From Symsagittifera roscoffensis (taxonomy: Eukaryota > Xenacoelomorpha > Acoela > Convolutidae): 64,000 nucleotides of DNA. Shown in pieces: positions 45,334 through 56,879 of this stretch (the first letter of the stretch is position 1; each line of letters opens with the position of its first letter). A program made the position numbers and the translations under genes. The stretch lies in assembly GCF_963678635.1 (NCBI RefSeq), contig NC_087069.1, positions 4,536,271 to 4,600,270 on the forward strand, given 5' to 3'. The notes under the pieces are model-generated. The model saw only the letters and a program-made list of their open reading frames with translations, ran no database searches and was not told the DNA's origin.

Positions 45334-45610
45334 TGTTGCAGCGCAAATGCATGAGAGTATAAAAGTGAATCAAAATGCAAATGCATATAGGGACAGTAGC
45401 CGAGCAAATACAGGGTGCGTCCCGGCGGGTTAGGCGCCGGTTCGAATCGCGCCTAGGTCATTTCCTTTCTAGAACTCAAATATGCCCCGAACTTGATGGG
45501 ACGCTCTGTAACACGGTTCGAACACCCCTTTAAACCTATTTTACCAGTCTTTTCGCTCTAATTTGGTTTAACCTTGATTAAGGCTGTCCTTTAAAAAGAG
45601 CAATTTGTCT
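45334..45610 (+). repeat. BEL/Pao 3' LTR with TATA box
   Basis: Begins TGTTGCAGCG right after the polypurine tract. TATAAAA at 45358-45364 fits a promoter in the LTR. A tRNA-like B-box sequence, GGTTCGAATCG, lies at 45439-45449, with an A-box-like GTAGCCGAGC at 45397-45406. The right part contains CCTTGATTAAGG, which recurs in the 5' end remnant. The exact 3' end is uncertain (about 45595-45615). Confidence 0.65.
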
Positions 45611-46470
45611 CAAGGAAAAATACTGGCCATTTTTGCAGCTTGCTTTGAATTATGCAGATCATTATGGCCGAAGTTACCGGTGTTACCGATGATACAGTTT
45701 GCTAGAAATTATCGTTATGTTTTTAAATTTCCGGAGGTATTTTGCCGAGAAAATGCTCTTTAATTCATTTTTTTAAAAACCGATTTTTTACGAATTGTGG
45801 AGATTGAAAAGCACAACATGTGCCATAGTATGAGAATTTGATGACATGCATTTTTGTCATCTCGGGAAGAATGATCATTTGCTCAAAGCAATTTAGTTTT
45901 GTGCTAACATGATTCTAGTACGCACCGATGATAGCATGAGAACGCGCCAAAAATTCAGTTAACCGAAACTATCAAATGTTATCAGTTAGATTGTTCGTTG
46001 ACTTGATTGGCTGCATCTTTCATAAGCAAAAGCTTTGCCGCTCGCAAATAAAAACACATTCAACTGTCTTTCACTGCCGACTGTTTTGCCACCTAATTTT
46101 CAGTTTTGCTTAGTTGATAGACAAAAAACTGATAAAGTAGTGAAGTGCAAGAAATTCTAAAATTCCTTCTAGAATGAGATTATGATTAAAATTCTGTCAA
46201 GTGTGATTAAAAATTTTTCCATGCTTTATCCAAATACATTTATTATACATCTATGTAAGCGCTTTAGTAAAGTTTCATGGTTAGTCATTCAAAATTGCTT
46301 ATCTCAAAATAGTACAAATGGTGACCCTTTGGTTCGGTGCTGGGCGGGGGGGGGGTGGGTTAGAATCCCAGAGGGGATGGGGAGTGTGTCCGCCATCCCC
46401 CGCTCATGCCCCTTCTGTCCTAAAACCGCTACTGGCAGAGAATGAAGTGATTCCTCTCACTCGACCGAAA
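45611..46470 (+). promoter_or_regulatory. Upstream block of pseudogene E shared with locus D
   Basis: About 45868-46180 aligns in order with the minus strand at 6955-6130: AGTACGCACCGATGATAGC, CAGTTAACCGAAAC, TGATTGGCTGCATCTTT, then TTGATAGACAAAAAACTG. It lies just 5' of the E start and is probably old 5' flank. About 46312-46432 (GACCCTTTGGTTCGG, CCCAGAGGGGATGGGG, GTCCGCCATCCCC) is a right-end fragment of the hAT-type MITE inserted between block and start. Confidence 0.45.
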
Positions 46471-46684
46471 ATGGCTTTCCGATTTAATTTCGAACATTAT
46501 ACGATGTTTGCCTGACTTTGCTGATACAAGAATGATATTGTGGGAAAAATAAGAAAATGTTCCTTGGCATTGGTGCTTTTTGGTGTTTGTTCTGCCAGTG
46601 GTGCCCGTTTAGCCAATCAAAATCAGCCAAAGTCAGCCATTGTATGCATCAGCATGTGATGTTTGTATGCTGTCAGAGGAAACG
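46471..46684 (+). pseudogene. Locus E: broken copy of the locus D first exon
   Basis: Aligns with exon 1 of D base for base over most of its length. Shared blocks include GATACAAGAA, TTGGTGTTT.TTCTGCC, GTGGTGCCCGTT, CAGCCAATCA and the donor G|GTAT.AC. In the frame of D it has several in-frame stops (a TGA after the signal region, TAA before the NWGS position and TAG after the VVPV position) and a shortened signal region. Homology goes on past the donor into the intron to about 46985. No later exons were found downstream. It is a dead copy of the D type, in the opposite orientation. Confidence 0.65.
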
Positions 46685-47733
46685 GTATAACATATCTTTT
46701 CTTCACATGATTGTAACTTTATTGCATGCATTTTTTTCAGTTGAAAAAATTTAAGCAAAAAACGGATGCAGAGTAAAAATTCAAGTCAGAAATTTTTTAT
46801 AAAACTATCAACTTATTTGAAAGCGAGCGCTTCATTTCGAGTGTAGATTTCTTATTTTCCCTTAATTTCACTGGATAATGAGAAAAAATGTCAGGCTGGC
46901 TTAAAATTATTTTAAACTTGGGCTCGAGCAGTGAGTTTCCATGGATAATAATCAATTATAATCCGCACCGGAATTTTATTAAAAAGTGTTATTAGATACT
47001 GTATTTTTATTTATTTTGATAGTCAGTATTTTGATCGGTTGCTTATTACTTGATTTATAATGCTGTTATTTTTCGAAGAGGTGAAATTCATTTTCAATCA
47101 GTTTTAGATATCAATCGTTTTTTTCCAAAAAATAGTCAAAAATGTATTAAAAATTTTCAATCAGTTCAAAACTTGTGCTCTGTTTTTGCAAAACATACGC
47201 TAAAAACTTTCAAGTGAAGATTAGTTTGATCAAAAATTTTGTTATGAATATTTTAATAAATGATATTAGGAATATATGAATATATTCAAAAAAGGGCCAT
47301 CTTAAATTATTACCTTAATACATCATATATTACAATACGCAACCAAACAAATAATTATTCAAGCTGTTTTTTCGATATAAAAAGTTTCATTATAATTTAT
47401 GTCATTCAAAGTCAATTACACAGGATTATACTGAGTAATTTTTCCAATTTTTCTTCGGCAAAAGCTGCAATTTTTTCCACAGCCTAATTGAATTCCAAGA
47501 TTTCCCATTTTTCTAGACAATTTCGAAATTGATATCTCTCATAAAGTAACTATAGGACGCATATTCCGAAAAAAGTGTTTAATTAGTTAAGAATTATTTG
47601 CTATCTGTGATCTATTTAGTTTTTGTAGCTTTTAAACTTTAAATTTTTACATATGGTTGTTGAATAGCTTCAATGAGGTAATTTAAAATGCATAACTTCC
47701 AATCAACTATTTTCATAAAAACACAATTAAAGA
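46685..47733. other. Former intron of E and intergenic stretch
   Basis: 46685-46985 is the intron sequence shared with D (for example AATGTCAGGCTGG, GATAATAATCAATTATAATCC). After that nothing is recognised. Confidence 0.45.
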
Positions 47734-48355
47734 CCTAACACCCTGAGTATTTCAATTAAAAAGCCTTGGGCAAAGTCAGACCACTGATAATTCCATATAT
47801 GCCATAAAGTCAGCCTGCACAAAGTGCATGTAAATTGAACAGCAAAGCTTGAGATTTAGATTCCGATACAAAATGCACTTATTCAGTTAAAACTGAGCCA
47901 AAAACTATCGAATATAAGTTTTTCGACCAAAGACAAGACTGTGAAGGATATTGACTAGGACTATGAGTAGAAAAGTACCGAACACTGGAAATTATGCCTA
48001 GAAAAGAAAAATTGAGTTATCTCTGAGTAATTATGACTCTTTACACCTAACACCCTGAGTATTTCATTTAAAAAGCCTTGGGCAAAGTCAGACCACTGAT
48101 AATTCCATATATGCCATAAAGTCAGCCTGCACAAAGTGCATGTAAATTGAACAGCATAGCTTGAGATTTTGATTCCGACGCAAAATGCACTTATTCATAT
48201 AAAACTGAGCCAAAAACTGTCGAATATAAGTTTTTCGACCAAAGACAAGAGCGTGAAGGTTATTGACTATGACTATGAGTAGAAAAGTACCGAACACTGG
48301 AAATTATGCCTAGAAAAGAAAAATTGAGTTATCTCTGAGTAATTATGACTCTTTA
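47734..48355. repeat. 312-bp tandem duplication
   Basis: Copies 47734-48045 and 48046-48355 are nearly identical (a few substitutions and no large indel), both starting CCTAACACCCTGAG. A 69-codon minus-strand frame is open in the second copy only, so it is not a conserved gene. Confidence 0.8.
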
Positions 48356-50577
48356 AAGTCATGTCACATCATTTATTAGCTCAGTTGTTTTGATATATGA
48401 CCACAGCATTGAAAATCAAAACTCCTCAGCCTCATAAATTGTACAAAACAGAGTGCTTTTTTAGTCTTTGTTCTAAAATTATTCAAGGAAAGACTCATCA
48501 AGCTGAAGTGAAATTTTTTGTTTTGGCATTTTCTGCATTTTACGAGCATACGCAAACTACCTTCTTTTCTTTTTGATTAAACATTTTCTTAAAATACCCT
48601 AAAACTAAAAATTGATTATGAAAAGAAAGAAAATTTTTGTTTCCTAAAATTGACATGAAAAATGTCTGAGAAAAAAGTTGATTGTACATTCAGTTTATCA
48701 ACCAAAAAAATTCCTAGAAAAATTGCAAGAAAGTCCAACAACAGAAGAAATCTTACAACGAGATTTTGATTTAGTGTACACAGCGATGAATGCAAGAAAA
48801 AAATTAGGAAAACAAAGCACTAATTGATTTGAACTCTCCCAGAAAAAGGTTGAGCCAATCAGACAACTTTATTTAAGATGGAAGAAACACAAATGTATCA
48901 GTCGTTGAATTTGTTTGTGCTTGTAAGGTAAAAACTCTCATTTTGTGGATATTTTCACTGGAATTTTTTGAAAGCAAACCAAAGTCCATTAAACTTTGTC
49001 TTCAACGAAAAACTCAAGCAAAATAAAAAAACAAGTTAGACTTTTCTTTGCCAATATCTGAAAAAAAACATAAGACGTAATAATTGGTTTTTTAGAGGTA
49101 AAAGCAGCTTGAATTTCTTTCATCAATTTGACAAAAGCAAATGTTTTGTTCAAATTGAAATTAAAAGAGCTTTTACAACCAAAAATTATGTTTAAAAAGT
49201 TTGGTCTAGCCTTTAAACTGTTTCGAAGACTTCGAGCTCTTTCAAAATATCTGCCAAACCACTGAAGTCAATTTTTATTAGTGGAACATCAAATTTTCAC
49301 ATCAACAGTAAATCACTTTCTATGAAAAATCTATTGATCAATACTTATGGATTCGTTCACTATCAAAGTGTTTTTGATGCTTTTTTAAATTGTTATCTGA
49401 ATAATAGTACTTTTTCTTAAAAATTTTTTCTACTGGAACAAATACCTAATAAAGGTGAATGGGAGATTGCTATTTGAGAACTATCGTAGCTTTCATAGTA
49501 ACAAAAGGTTACTGATGGAAAATTGCCGCTCCGAAAGATAAAGTTCCGAGGATCGGAGAAACATTAAGCCGAAGCATGTTGAACACAATTGTATACAAGT
49601 AATGTTGATATACTTGTAGCTTTGGATGCAAGTTTCAAAGGAATCTAGGTGCACAAAAATTGAAATTAACAGAATTGATGTGCGAGTAGATAAGATTAAC
49701 CAAAAGATAGCCGTTATTTTACTTGAGGTTCAATCAGTGTTTTCCATTTAAAGGGCTGGTTGAAGTCCAGCTTTTGGTTGTGATTTAGAACAAAGTGAGA
49801 CAGAAATTATTATGAGTGAGAAAAAAAATCAGATTATCCTCGGTTTTCTTTCAACATTATGAAAATACATTCCCTGGTAATATCTGGTTTTATTTTAGAA
49901 TATAAAGCATAAGAAGTGGTACAAAAACTCCTTTGCAGTTTTGTGTTCTTTTGATTGAAAACATAAAAATTGGGACAGAATATCTGCAGGGTAGTACATG
50001 AATCATCAGACCTTTACAAATCTACAAATTAAAAAAAAAAGTTTTTTTTTAATAGAACTAGGAGATACTATATGCAAAATATCTTTTGAAATAATAGAAG
50101 TCACACGAGTTTTTATCTTGTTCCGCAAGACTTCGGATAATTGTCTTTTGATTTATGTTCGATACGAAATGGTTGCAAAAAATTCAGCGCTTTTCCTTTT
50201 TTTTCATAGAGACGCAAACTAGATAGAGCTCATTTTTTGGTACGATTATTTCCCAGATTATCGCAACAAATTTGACCCAATGGAGCCCAATTTTCGGAAA
50301 TTAGGCTCAGCAATCTTTCACTGGCAAAATTGAGATCAAAAATTAGGCTATTCAGAGTGAAAAAAAAATCAAACAAAAAAGTTTTCAGCAAACATTTCAT
50401 TTTTGTAGAAACTTTTGCTTGTTTTGCAACAAAAAAAGAACTTCAAAAATAAAAAGCGCAATTTAGTTTTAAAGGCAATTGGCTTAATTTAATCTAGCCA
50501 ATGAAAATGTCTTATTTCCCTTGAGCTATTTGTTTGGTTATTTCACATGATATTTGTTTGTTTGTTTGTTTTGAGAG
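48356..50577. other. Intergenic stretch
   Basis: About 2.2 kb with no recognised gene, element or array. A short TTTG microsatellite lies at about 50553-50572. A 75-codon frame at 49998-50222 has no supporting features. Confidence 0.4.
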
Positions 50578-50689
50578 TTGCTTATTACCACGTCATGTGA
50601 AACTGATCCGCAAGCTCCTAAGAACATCAGAAATGATCCACAAGACAACGTGACCTTGACTCTTCCCATGAATCCAACTGGTTGTAAAG

Positions 50690-51008
50690 ATTGGTTACAG
50701 AGTCGAATATTCCCACTGCTAGAGATACTTCAGATTCTTTCAAAACAAAAGCTCGTTCAGATTCTTTCAAAAGACTGGAATCTTTCAGCCGCGATCTTAG
50801 ACAACGGGGACAACTCAATCGACTAAAAAGCTGGAACATGGGCACTTCAGCTCTCTTACTGCAAACTGGGCTCATACAGTTCCTTTTTCAAAAAAAAATT
50901 GGGCTTGTTCAGCGCCACACTGAGAAATTGGGATCAGAAAAGGGGCCCAATATGCTAAAATTTGAACTTTTTTGTGGAAACAGAACTTATGCAACCACAT
51001 TTTGAAAA
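50690..51008 (+). CDS. Possible exon, Ser/Arg-rich
   Basis: An open frame with a gene-like stretch: ARDTSDSFKTKARSDSFKR, then LESFSRDLRQRGQLNRLKSW. TCDGATTCTTTCAAAA-type sequence (TTCAGATTCTTTCAAAA) occurs twice in it, so the SDSFK repeat is a small tandem duplication. A plausible acceptor (GGTTACAG) lies at the start. Downstream the frame drifts into low-quality sequence (from about 50870). No donor or partner exon was found. It may be a real exon of an unknown gene or chance. The minus-strand frame here is likely a shadow. Confidence 0.22.
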
Positions 51009-51465
51009 ATGGTCTCTCAATCAGCTCCATACTGAGAAAACAGGGACCAAAAATGAAGCTCAGTTTGCTAAAAGTTGGGCTCACTCAGTTGGGCTGCATT
51101 ATCAATTTTTCAAAGATTGGTTCCTTCGTTTGAAAATAGCCAAGAGAGAGTAAAATACGCTACTTCCTGCATAAACATTTTTTTTCCAAGCTTCGTTTAA
51201 AAACTCAACCTGCAGGTAAAAATGATTATTTAAACGTGTGCAACAGAACTTTTAAAAATGAAATATCTTTTTCGAGTTGCGATCAAGTATCGAAATTGGA
51301 TCCATTCAAACTTTTACTTCCTCTGAACAAATTATTATGAATATTTGTTCCTAAGGGAGTTGGGCCCTCATGAAATCAGGCATGCCGTTGAAGCAATGAA
51401 GAAAGCATTTTTCTTAGGTCAACCAAACGTTTTCTGAGCTGTTTGAATCAAATTAAAGAACCTAA

Positions 51466-51670
51466 TTGGGTCCAAAATTGTGCGCCGCATTGTTTTTTTT
51501 GAACAAACGGGCCAAACAATGCGTTTTTAGGCACTTTTTGGAAAACTTATTTAGCATAATTTTGCTCTCAAGGCGTCTTAAGAAAAAATATAGAATCACA
51601 GAGCAGAAAAAGGATTTTACAAATACCACAAAAGGTAACTCTTTGGGCCATCAGACCTGAAAAAAAACAG
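51466..51670 (+). mobile_element. Diverged interior fragment of the hAT-type MITE family
   Basis: GGCACTTTTTGGAAAA, then AGGCGTCTTAAGAAAAA, then GGTAACTCTTTGGGCCATCAG resemble the right interior of the intact MITE at 38600-38790. The terminal repeats are gone. Nothing else is recognised between 51010 and 52157. Confidence 0.4.
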
Positions 51671-52157
51671 CCAGATTTTCTAATTCGAAAACAAAATAAT
51701 TTACTTCACACCAGCAAATTTCAATTCGTTGAGAGGGCCTAACAGTTTTATGCACAAAGAATTATTTTCAATATGTAGTAGGGAACAAAGTAAATTGCCA
51801 GCTAGCAGTTGTAAACATTTCCGCTTATGATGTATATTTCAAATAAAATAATTGAAGTCTATTTTAAAATAATTGAGTGCAGAGAATAACTGTTCAAACC
51901 GAATCATAAATCAAAGAAAAAGAAAATTTGCAACTGTTACATATTTACTACAAAACCACTATAAGAAAAAAATACGTATTGTTTTATATGGTAGCTGGGT
52001 GACACATCAACCCTGCCATCTTTAAGGAAACCCCTTTTGTATACGTTTTTGAGTTATCCATTTTTGGCTGACTGTGACTAAACTTTTTGAAACGCTTTTG
52101 CCGCCAATAAAGACAAATTTGATGGGGGAGCACGCTGAAAAACGCAATTTTTTGGTC

Positions 52158-53907
52158 AATTTCCCAAAACGCATTTTTTGGATCAAATTGATCATATCAA
52201 AATATTGCTTGCGGTAAATAAAAATGAGGCCAAATTGTTTTGTTATTGTGTGAGAGAACTAATACAAAACAACTTGGTCAACCTAAAAAAAACTAACCAA
52301 ATTGTTTCCAAATTGTTTTTATAAATCCACCTTCGAGAAAACCCTGGATCCCCCTGATCAGTCCTCAAAATTTCCTGCAAAAAAACAGCCCACAAAAACT
52401 TCTAGCCTATCTAGTGTAGTCCATCAGAAATAGAATAAAAAAAAGCATTCTAGCCGCGTAATTCTCAGATTTGAAATCTGCTTTCGAAAACTAAGTCTCC
52501 ACTTTTCACTTTCAAAGCGTTAAGTATAAACAAAACATTTGGCTTTATCTGTTGCTCCAGATTTCCCCCCATAAATTTATCCTAAAATTTTCTAGAAAGC
52601 AGTTTCTTGCGTGTTGGTTAGTATATGCTTTTTTAAGAATTTGAAAAAAAAACCAAAATATGCAGAAAAACATCAGCAAAAAACCCAAGATGACCAAAAC
52701 TTTTTATCATATAACTTCTATTTATAAAAAAACTTCCTAATATACAGTTTCATACGATTCCATACCTGCAAAAAATTGTATTAAATCTCTATGATTAGCA
52801 TTTTTCTATAGAGGAAACAGTTGACTGTTTTCTCAATCTAATTTCTGAAAAGTTTTGCGTTGTGTTCGCAACCGAACACAAGTGACAAAGACCTTGGTTT
52901 ACTCAAAGCACAAAATTCTGCATTTACAATGTATGGAAAACAACCTGAATCGTCTTAGAGCTGCCGTTCACAAATGATATAACGAAAGTAACACAAATGG
53001 TATAGTGAAAGTAATAAAATTTGGCAAAAGTTGTCAAAGATGATTTTTTTCAAATTTGAATGTCTAAACTATCAGACATTGATCAAGGCATACATAAGAA
53101 TGTCATACGAAGAACAATAAAATTTTCCATCGTTTTTGAAAAAATTTATTAGGCAATAAAGGAAAAATCCAAAATTAGTGTATCCAGGACTACGTTATGC
53201 ACACGAGAAATTAAATTTTGCATGCGAATAAAAAATTATCGGAGAATTTTGGTTTGAGTGGAAAGATCGATTTGCGGTTGAAAAAAAAAATTTTTGGGCT
53301 TTTTCAAAATTATTTAGTGTCGCCATCGAAAAATGCTAGTCATACAATTTCCATATATAGGATTTGTATGATTAGCATGTTTTTTTAAAAAAGAAAAACC
53401 TTTCGAAAAACAATTTTTTTTAAATTGTGCGAAAGTTTTATGACAAGTATTTTTCCAATCACTTGATGAATGGAATTGTATGAAAGCATTTTCGGTGCAT
53501 GGAGGTCAACCCGGGATCATAGCAAACTTTTGAGGGTGTTCAAGAAAGTAGTTAAATTATCAAACCAACGGGCGAAAACAGGAATAAAAAGCAAATTTAG
53601 GTCTATTTGATAAAAATAAGTCACTCATCACGTGATATTAAGAAAAGCTTTTTAACAACATTGAATCTTTCATAAAACTGGAGGATGGAAAACAATCAAA
53701 AAAAATACAAACAAAATTGAATTGCAAATCTGGTTTGCTTGGCATTAGTTACGACCAAGTATAAGTTCGCTTGGCTTTAGTAGTTAGAAACGGCATTACT
53801 AATTCATCCTCAAACCATGTCTGTAACTCATTTTCCTACAACATAGTCATCCTAAGATTCTCTTTGTAAAATCAGATAACCAGTGACTTAGTTTATCAAA
53901 CAGAAGT
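52158..53907. repeat. 1.75-kb direct duplication, copy 1
   Basis: Starts near TTCCCAAAACGCATTTTTTGG and ends at TTTATCAAACAGAAGT. Copy 2 is 54518-56268, offset 2360. The two differ by scattered single-base changes and short homopolymer indels, so the duplication is recent. The inner part (53020-53510) has an older relative at 17695-18275. No conserved long frame is present. Confidence 0.85.
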
Positions 53908-54517
53908 AGCTTTGCTATTTTTTGCCTGTTTTTGCAGTTATAGAGTCTCTTTACTGATTTGGGAAAACTCAGAAAACCATTTTGGTCTGCCTTAAACAAC
54001 AAAATTTTGATTTTTTTTTGTAATCCACCAAAACAAATTATCGAAGAATGTTAATACTTTTTGTTAATATTAATTGAATAAACTTGATTGTAATTTTCTT
54101 TTTTAAAAAACATGTCCGCACATAAAACAACCATTCCAATTGTCAAACTTTGCCGTCGCGGAAGAACTATAGCATGACGTTAAAATCTGGATAACAATGA
54201 CATAGCTTGATACAGGTTAATTAACTGCTTTCTTTCAGCGTTTTATGTCGTTAAAAAAATTCTCAAGGTTGATATAAATCGAATTCTCGAAAAATCATAT
54301 CTATGAAAAACAAGACGCATGTGGACTGTTATACCCCGTGATGTTTAAAAACGCCTTCTAGATAGAATTGACTGACTTGATGGAAACATCCGTTGCAAGC
54401 CCAACAATTTCTGGAGCAGCCCTGACATCTTCCGATTAATCTCCGACAGCATCCACTGCAGATCTGGCTTCGACTGCGGCTCAGTCAGACTTTATGAGTC
54501 CAAAATGCCCAAAACGC
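53908..54517. other. Spacer between the two 1.75-kb copies
   Basis: About 610 bases without recognised features. A GC-richer patch at 54370-54500 (GACAGCATCCACTGCAGATC) stands out slightly from its neighbours but has no long frame. Confidence 0.4.
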
Positions 54518-56268
54518 AATTTCCCAAAACGCATTTTTTGGATCAAATTGATCATATCAAAGTATTGCTTGCGGTAAAAAAAATGAGGCCAAATTATTTT
54601 GTTATTGTGTGAGAGAACTAATACAAAACAACTTGGTCAACCTAAAAAAAAACTAACCAAATCGTTTCCAAGTTTTTTTTATAAATCCACTTTCGAGAAA
54701 ACCCTGGATCCCCCTGATCAGTCCTCAAATTTTCCTGCAAAAATAACCGCCCACAAAACTTCTAGCCTATCTAGTGTAGTCCATCAGAAATAAAATTAAA
54801 AAAAGCATTCTAGCCGCGTAATTCTCAGATTTGAAATCTGCTTTCGAAAACTAAGTCTCCACTTTTCACTTTCAAAGCGTCAAGTATAAACAAAAACATT
54901 TGGCTTTATCTGTTGCTCCAATTCTTCCCGCTATAAATTTATCCTAAAATTTTCTAGAAAGCAGTTTCTTGCGTGTTGGTTAGAAATGCTTTTTTAAGAA
55001 TTTGAAAAAAAACCAAAATATGCAGAAAAACATCAGCAAAAAACCCAAGATGACCAAAACTTTTTATCATATAACTTCTATTTATAAAAAAAACTTCCTA
55101 ATATACAGTTTCATACAGTTCCATATCTGCAAAAAATTGTATTAAATCTCTATGATTAGCATTTTTCTATAAAGGAAACAGTTGACTGTTTTCTCAATTT
55201 AATTTCTGAAAAGTTTTGCGTTGTGTTCGCAACCGAACACAAGTGACAAAGACCTTGGTTTACTCAAAGCACAAAATTCTGCATTTACAATGTATGGAAA
55301 ACAACCTGAATCGTCTTAGAGCTGCCGTTCACAAATGACACAACGAAAGTAACACAAATGGTATAGTGAAAGTAATAAAATTTGGCAAAAGTTGTCAAAG
55401 ATGATTTTTTTCAAATTTGAATGTCTAAACTATCAGACATTGATCAAGGCATACATAAGAATGTCATACGAAGAACAATAAAATTTTCCATCGTTTTTGA
55501 AAAAATTTATTAGGCAATAAAGGAAAAATCCAAAATTAGTGTATCCAGGACTACGTTATGCACACGAGAAATTAAATTTTGCATGCGAATAAAAAATTAT
55601 CGGAGAATTTTGGTTTGAGTGGAAAGATCGATTTGCGGTTGAAAAAAAAAACTTTTGGGGCTTTTTCAAAATTATTTAGTGTCGCCATCGAAAAATGCTA
55701 GTCATACAATTTCCATATATAGGATTTGTATGATTAGCATGTTTTTTTAAAAAAGAAAAACCTTTCGAAAAACAATTTTTTTAAATTGTGCGAAAGTTTT
55801 ATGACAAGTATTTTTCCAATCACTTGATGAATGGAATTGTATGAAAGCATTTTCGGTGCATGGAGGTCAACCCGGGATCATAGCAAACTTTTGAGGGTGT
55901 TCAAGAAAGCAGTTAAATTATCAAACCAACGGGCGAAAACAGGAATAAAAAGCAAATTTAGGTCTATTTGATAAAAATAAGTCACTCATCACGTTATATT
56001 AAGAAAAGCTTTTTAACAACATTGAATCTTTCATAAAACTGAAGGATGGAAAACAATAAAAAAAAATACAAACAAAATTGAATTGCAAATCTGGTTTGCT
56101 TGGCATTAGTTACGACCAAGTATAAGTTCGCTTGGCTTTAGTAGTTAGAAACGGCATTACTAGTTCATCCTCAAACCATGTCTGTAACTCATTTTCCTAC
56201 AACTTAGTCATCCTAAGATTCTCTTTGTAATATCAGATAACCAGTGACTTAGTTTATCAAACAGAAGT
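54518..56268. repeat. 1.75-kb direct duplication, copy 2
   Basis: Near-identical to 52158-53907. It ends exactly where the GGATTCC-rich element fragment begins, so that junction may be a breakpoint. The 64-codon frame at 54599-54793 is open here but shifted in copy 1. Confidence 0.85.
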
Positions 56269-56406
56269 GGCAATTCTTAGCGGAATCTACGAAATTTTGT
56301 AAGTGGAATCCATTTACAGTTTAGAACATGTTTAAAGATTTGTCTCTGGAATCCAGAAACATAGCGACACAAAATTAGGCGCCTTACCAGTGCACACTTT
56401 CGCCTC
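56269..56406 (+). mobile_element. Right-end fragment of the GGATTCC-rich TIR element
   Basis: AGCGGAATCTACG, TAAGTGGAATCC, GTCTCTGGAATCC, then AGGCGCCTTACCAGTGCAC and CGCCTCG match the G1 right end. Only about 138 bases remain. Confidence 0.6.
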
Positions 56407-56658
56407 GTGATAGTGCTATCTTCTGCTGACCCCTGCAACCACACTTCCTCTGACTACTTTTTTTATGATTACAACTATTATTATACCAATGCTTATGGGT
56501 ATGCGTTTAGTAATAGTGACTACTCATTTGATTACATACAAATAACCATGGCTATTTGCCTTCGGGCTGTGATTACCCGAAAAAAAATAGTTATGGCTAC
56601 TACTAGTAGATATACGGAGCCCAAGGAAACCGTAAGGGTATGGATTATGATAACGTAA
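56407..56658 (+). pseudogene. Tyr-rich open frame, probably a decayed gene fragment or chance
   Basis: An 83-codon frame begins in the element end and has a Tyr-rich run (DYNYYYTNAYGYAFSNSDYS, 56473-56532). A second frame just after it reads GYLPSGCDYPKKNSYGYY and then stops. Read with one frameshift between, this resembles one Gly/Tyr/Asn-rich stretch. No known family can be named. Tyr codon clustering could also come from TAT/TAC-rich low-complexity DNA. Confidence 0.2.
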
Positions 56659-56879
56659 TTACTAAAGACACTTCATTAAGCAAACAATTGTGGCATGAAT
56701 TCAACCCAATGAAATTGAACCACGAAGTTTAGCCATTTTATTAACCTAAAATAACATCTTTTTCTACATAAACTGACAAATCTGCCAAAAAAAATATTGG
56801 TTTCCAATGTAATTAACTGCGGATGTAAAGTTGACCTCTAAGCTGTCGTTAATTTTTTCGGAAAAATAACTGCGACCGG

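Larger units (their letters stand above)
39487..45610 (+). mobile_element. BEL/Pao LTR retrotransposon, nearly full length, inactivated
   Basis: Domains in BEL/Pao order on the plus strand: gag, Cys-His knuckles, aspartic protease, reverse transcriptase, RNase H, zinc-binding and catalytic integrase, and the C-terminal domain. Then follow a polypurine tract (AGGGGTGGAGAA) and a 3' LTR beginning TGTTGCAGCG at 45334. The sequence AATTTGGTT.A.CCTTGATTAAGGCT occurs at both ends (about 39483 and 45561), as expected of LTR ends. Most of the 5' LTR is absent. Damage is limited to several stops and frameshifts, so the insertion is probably fairly recent. The clade is not resolved. Confidence 0.9.

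Noticed and set aside
45390-45460. A tRNA gene in the BEL/Pao LTR.
   Set aside because: A good B box exists, but an acceptor stem and anticodon arm cannot be formed from the flanking bases. It is kept only as a tRNA-like promoter observation.
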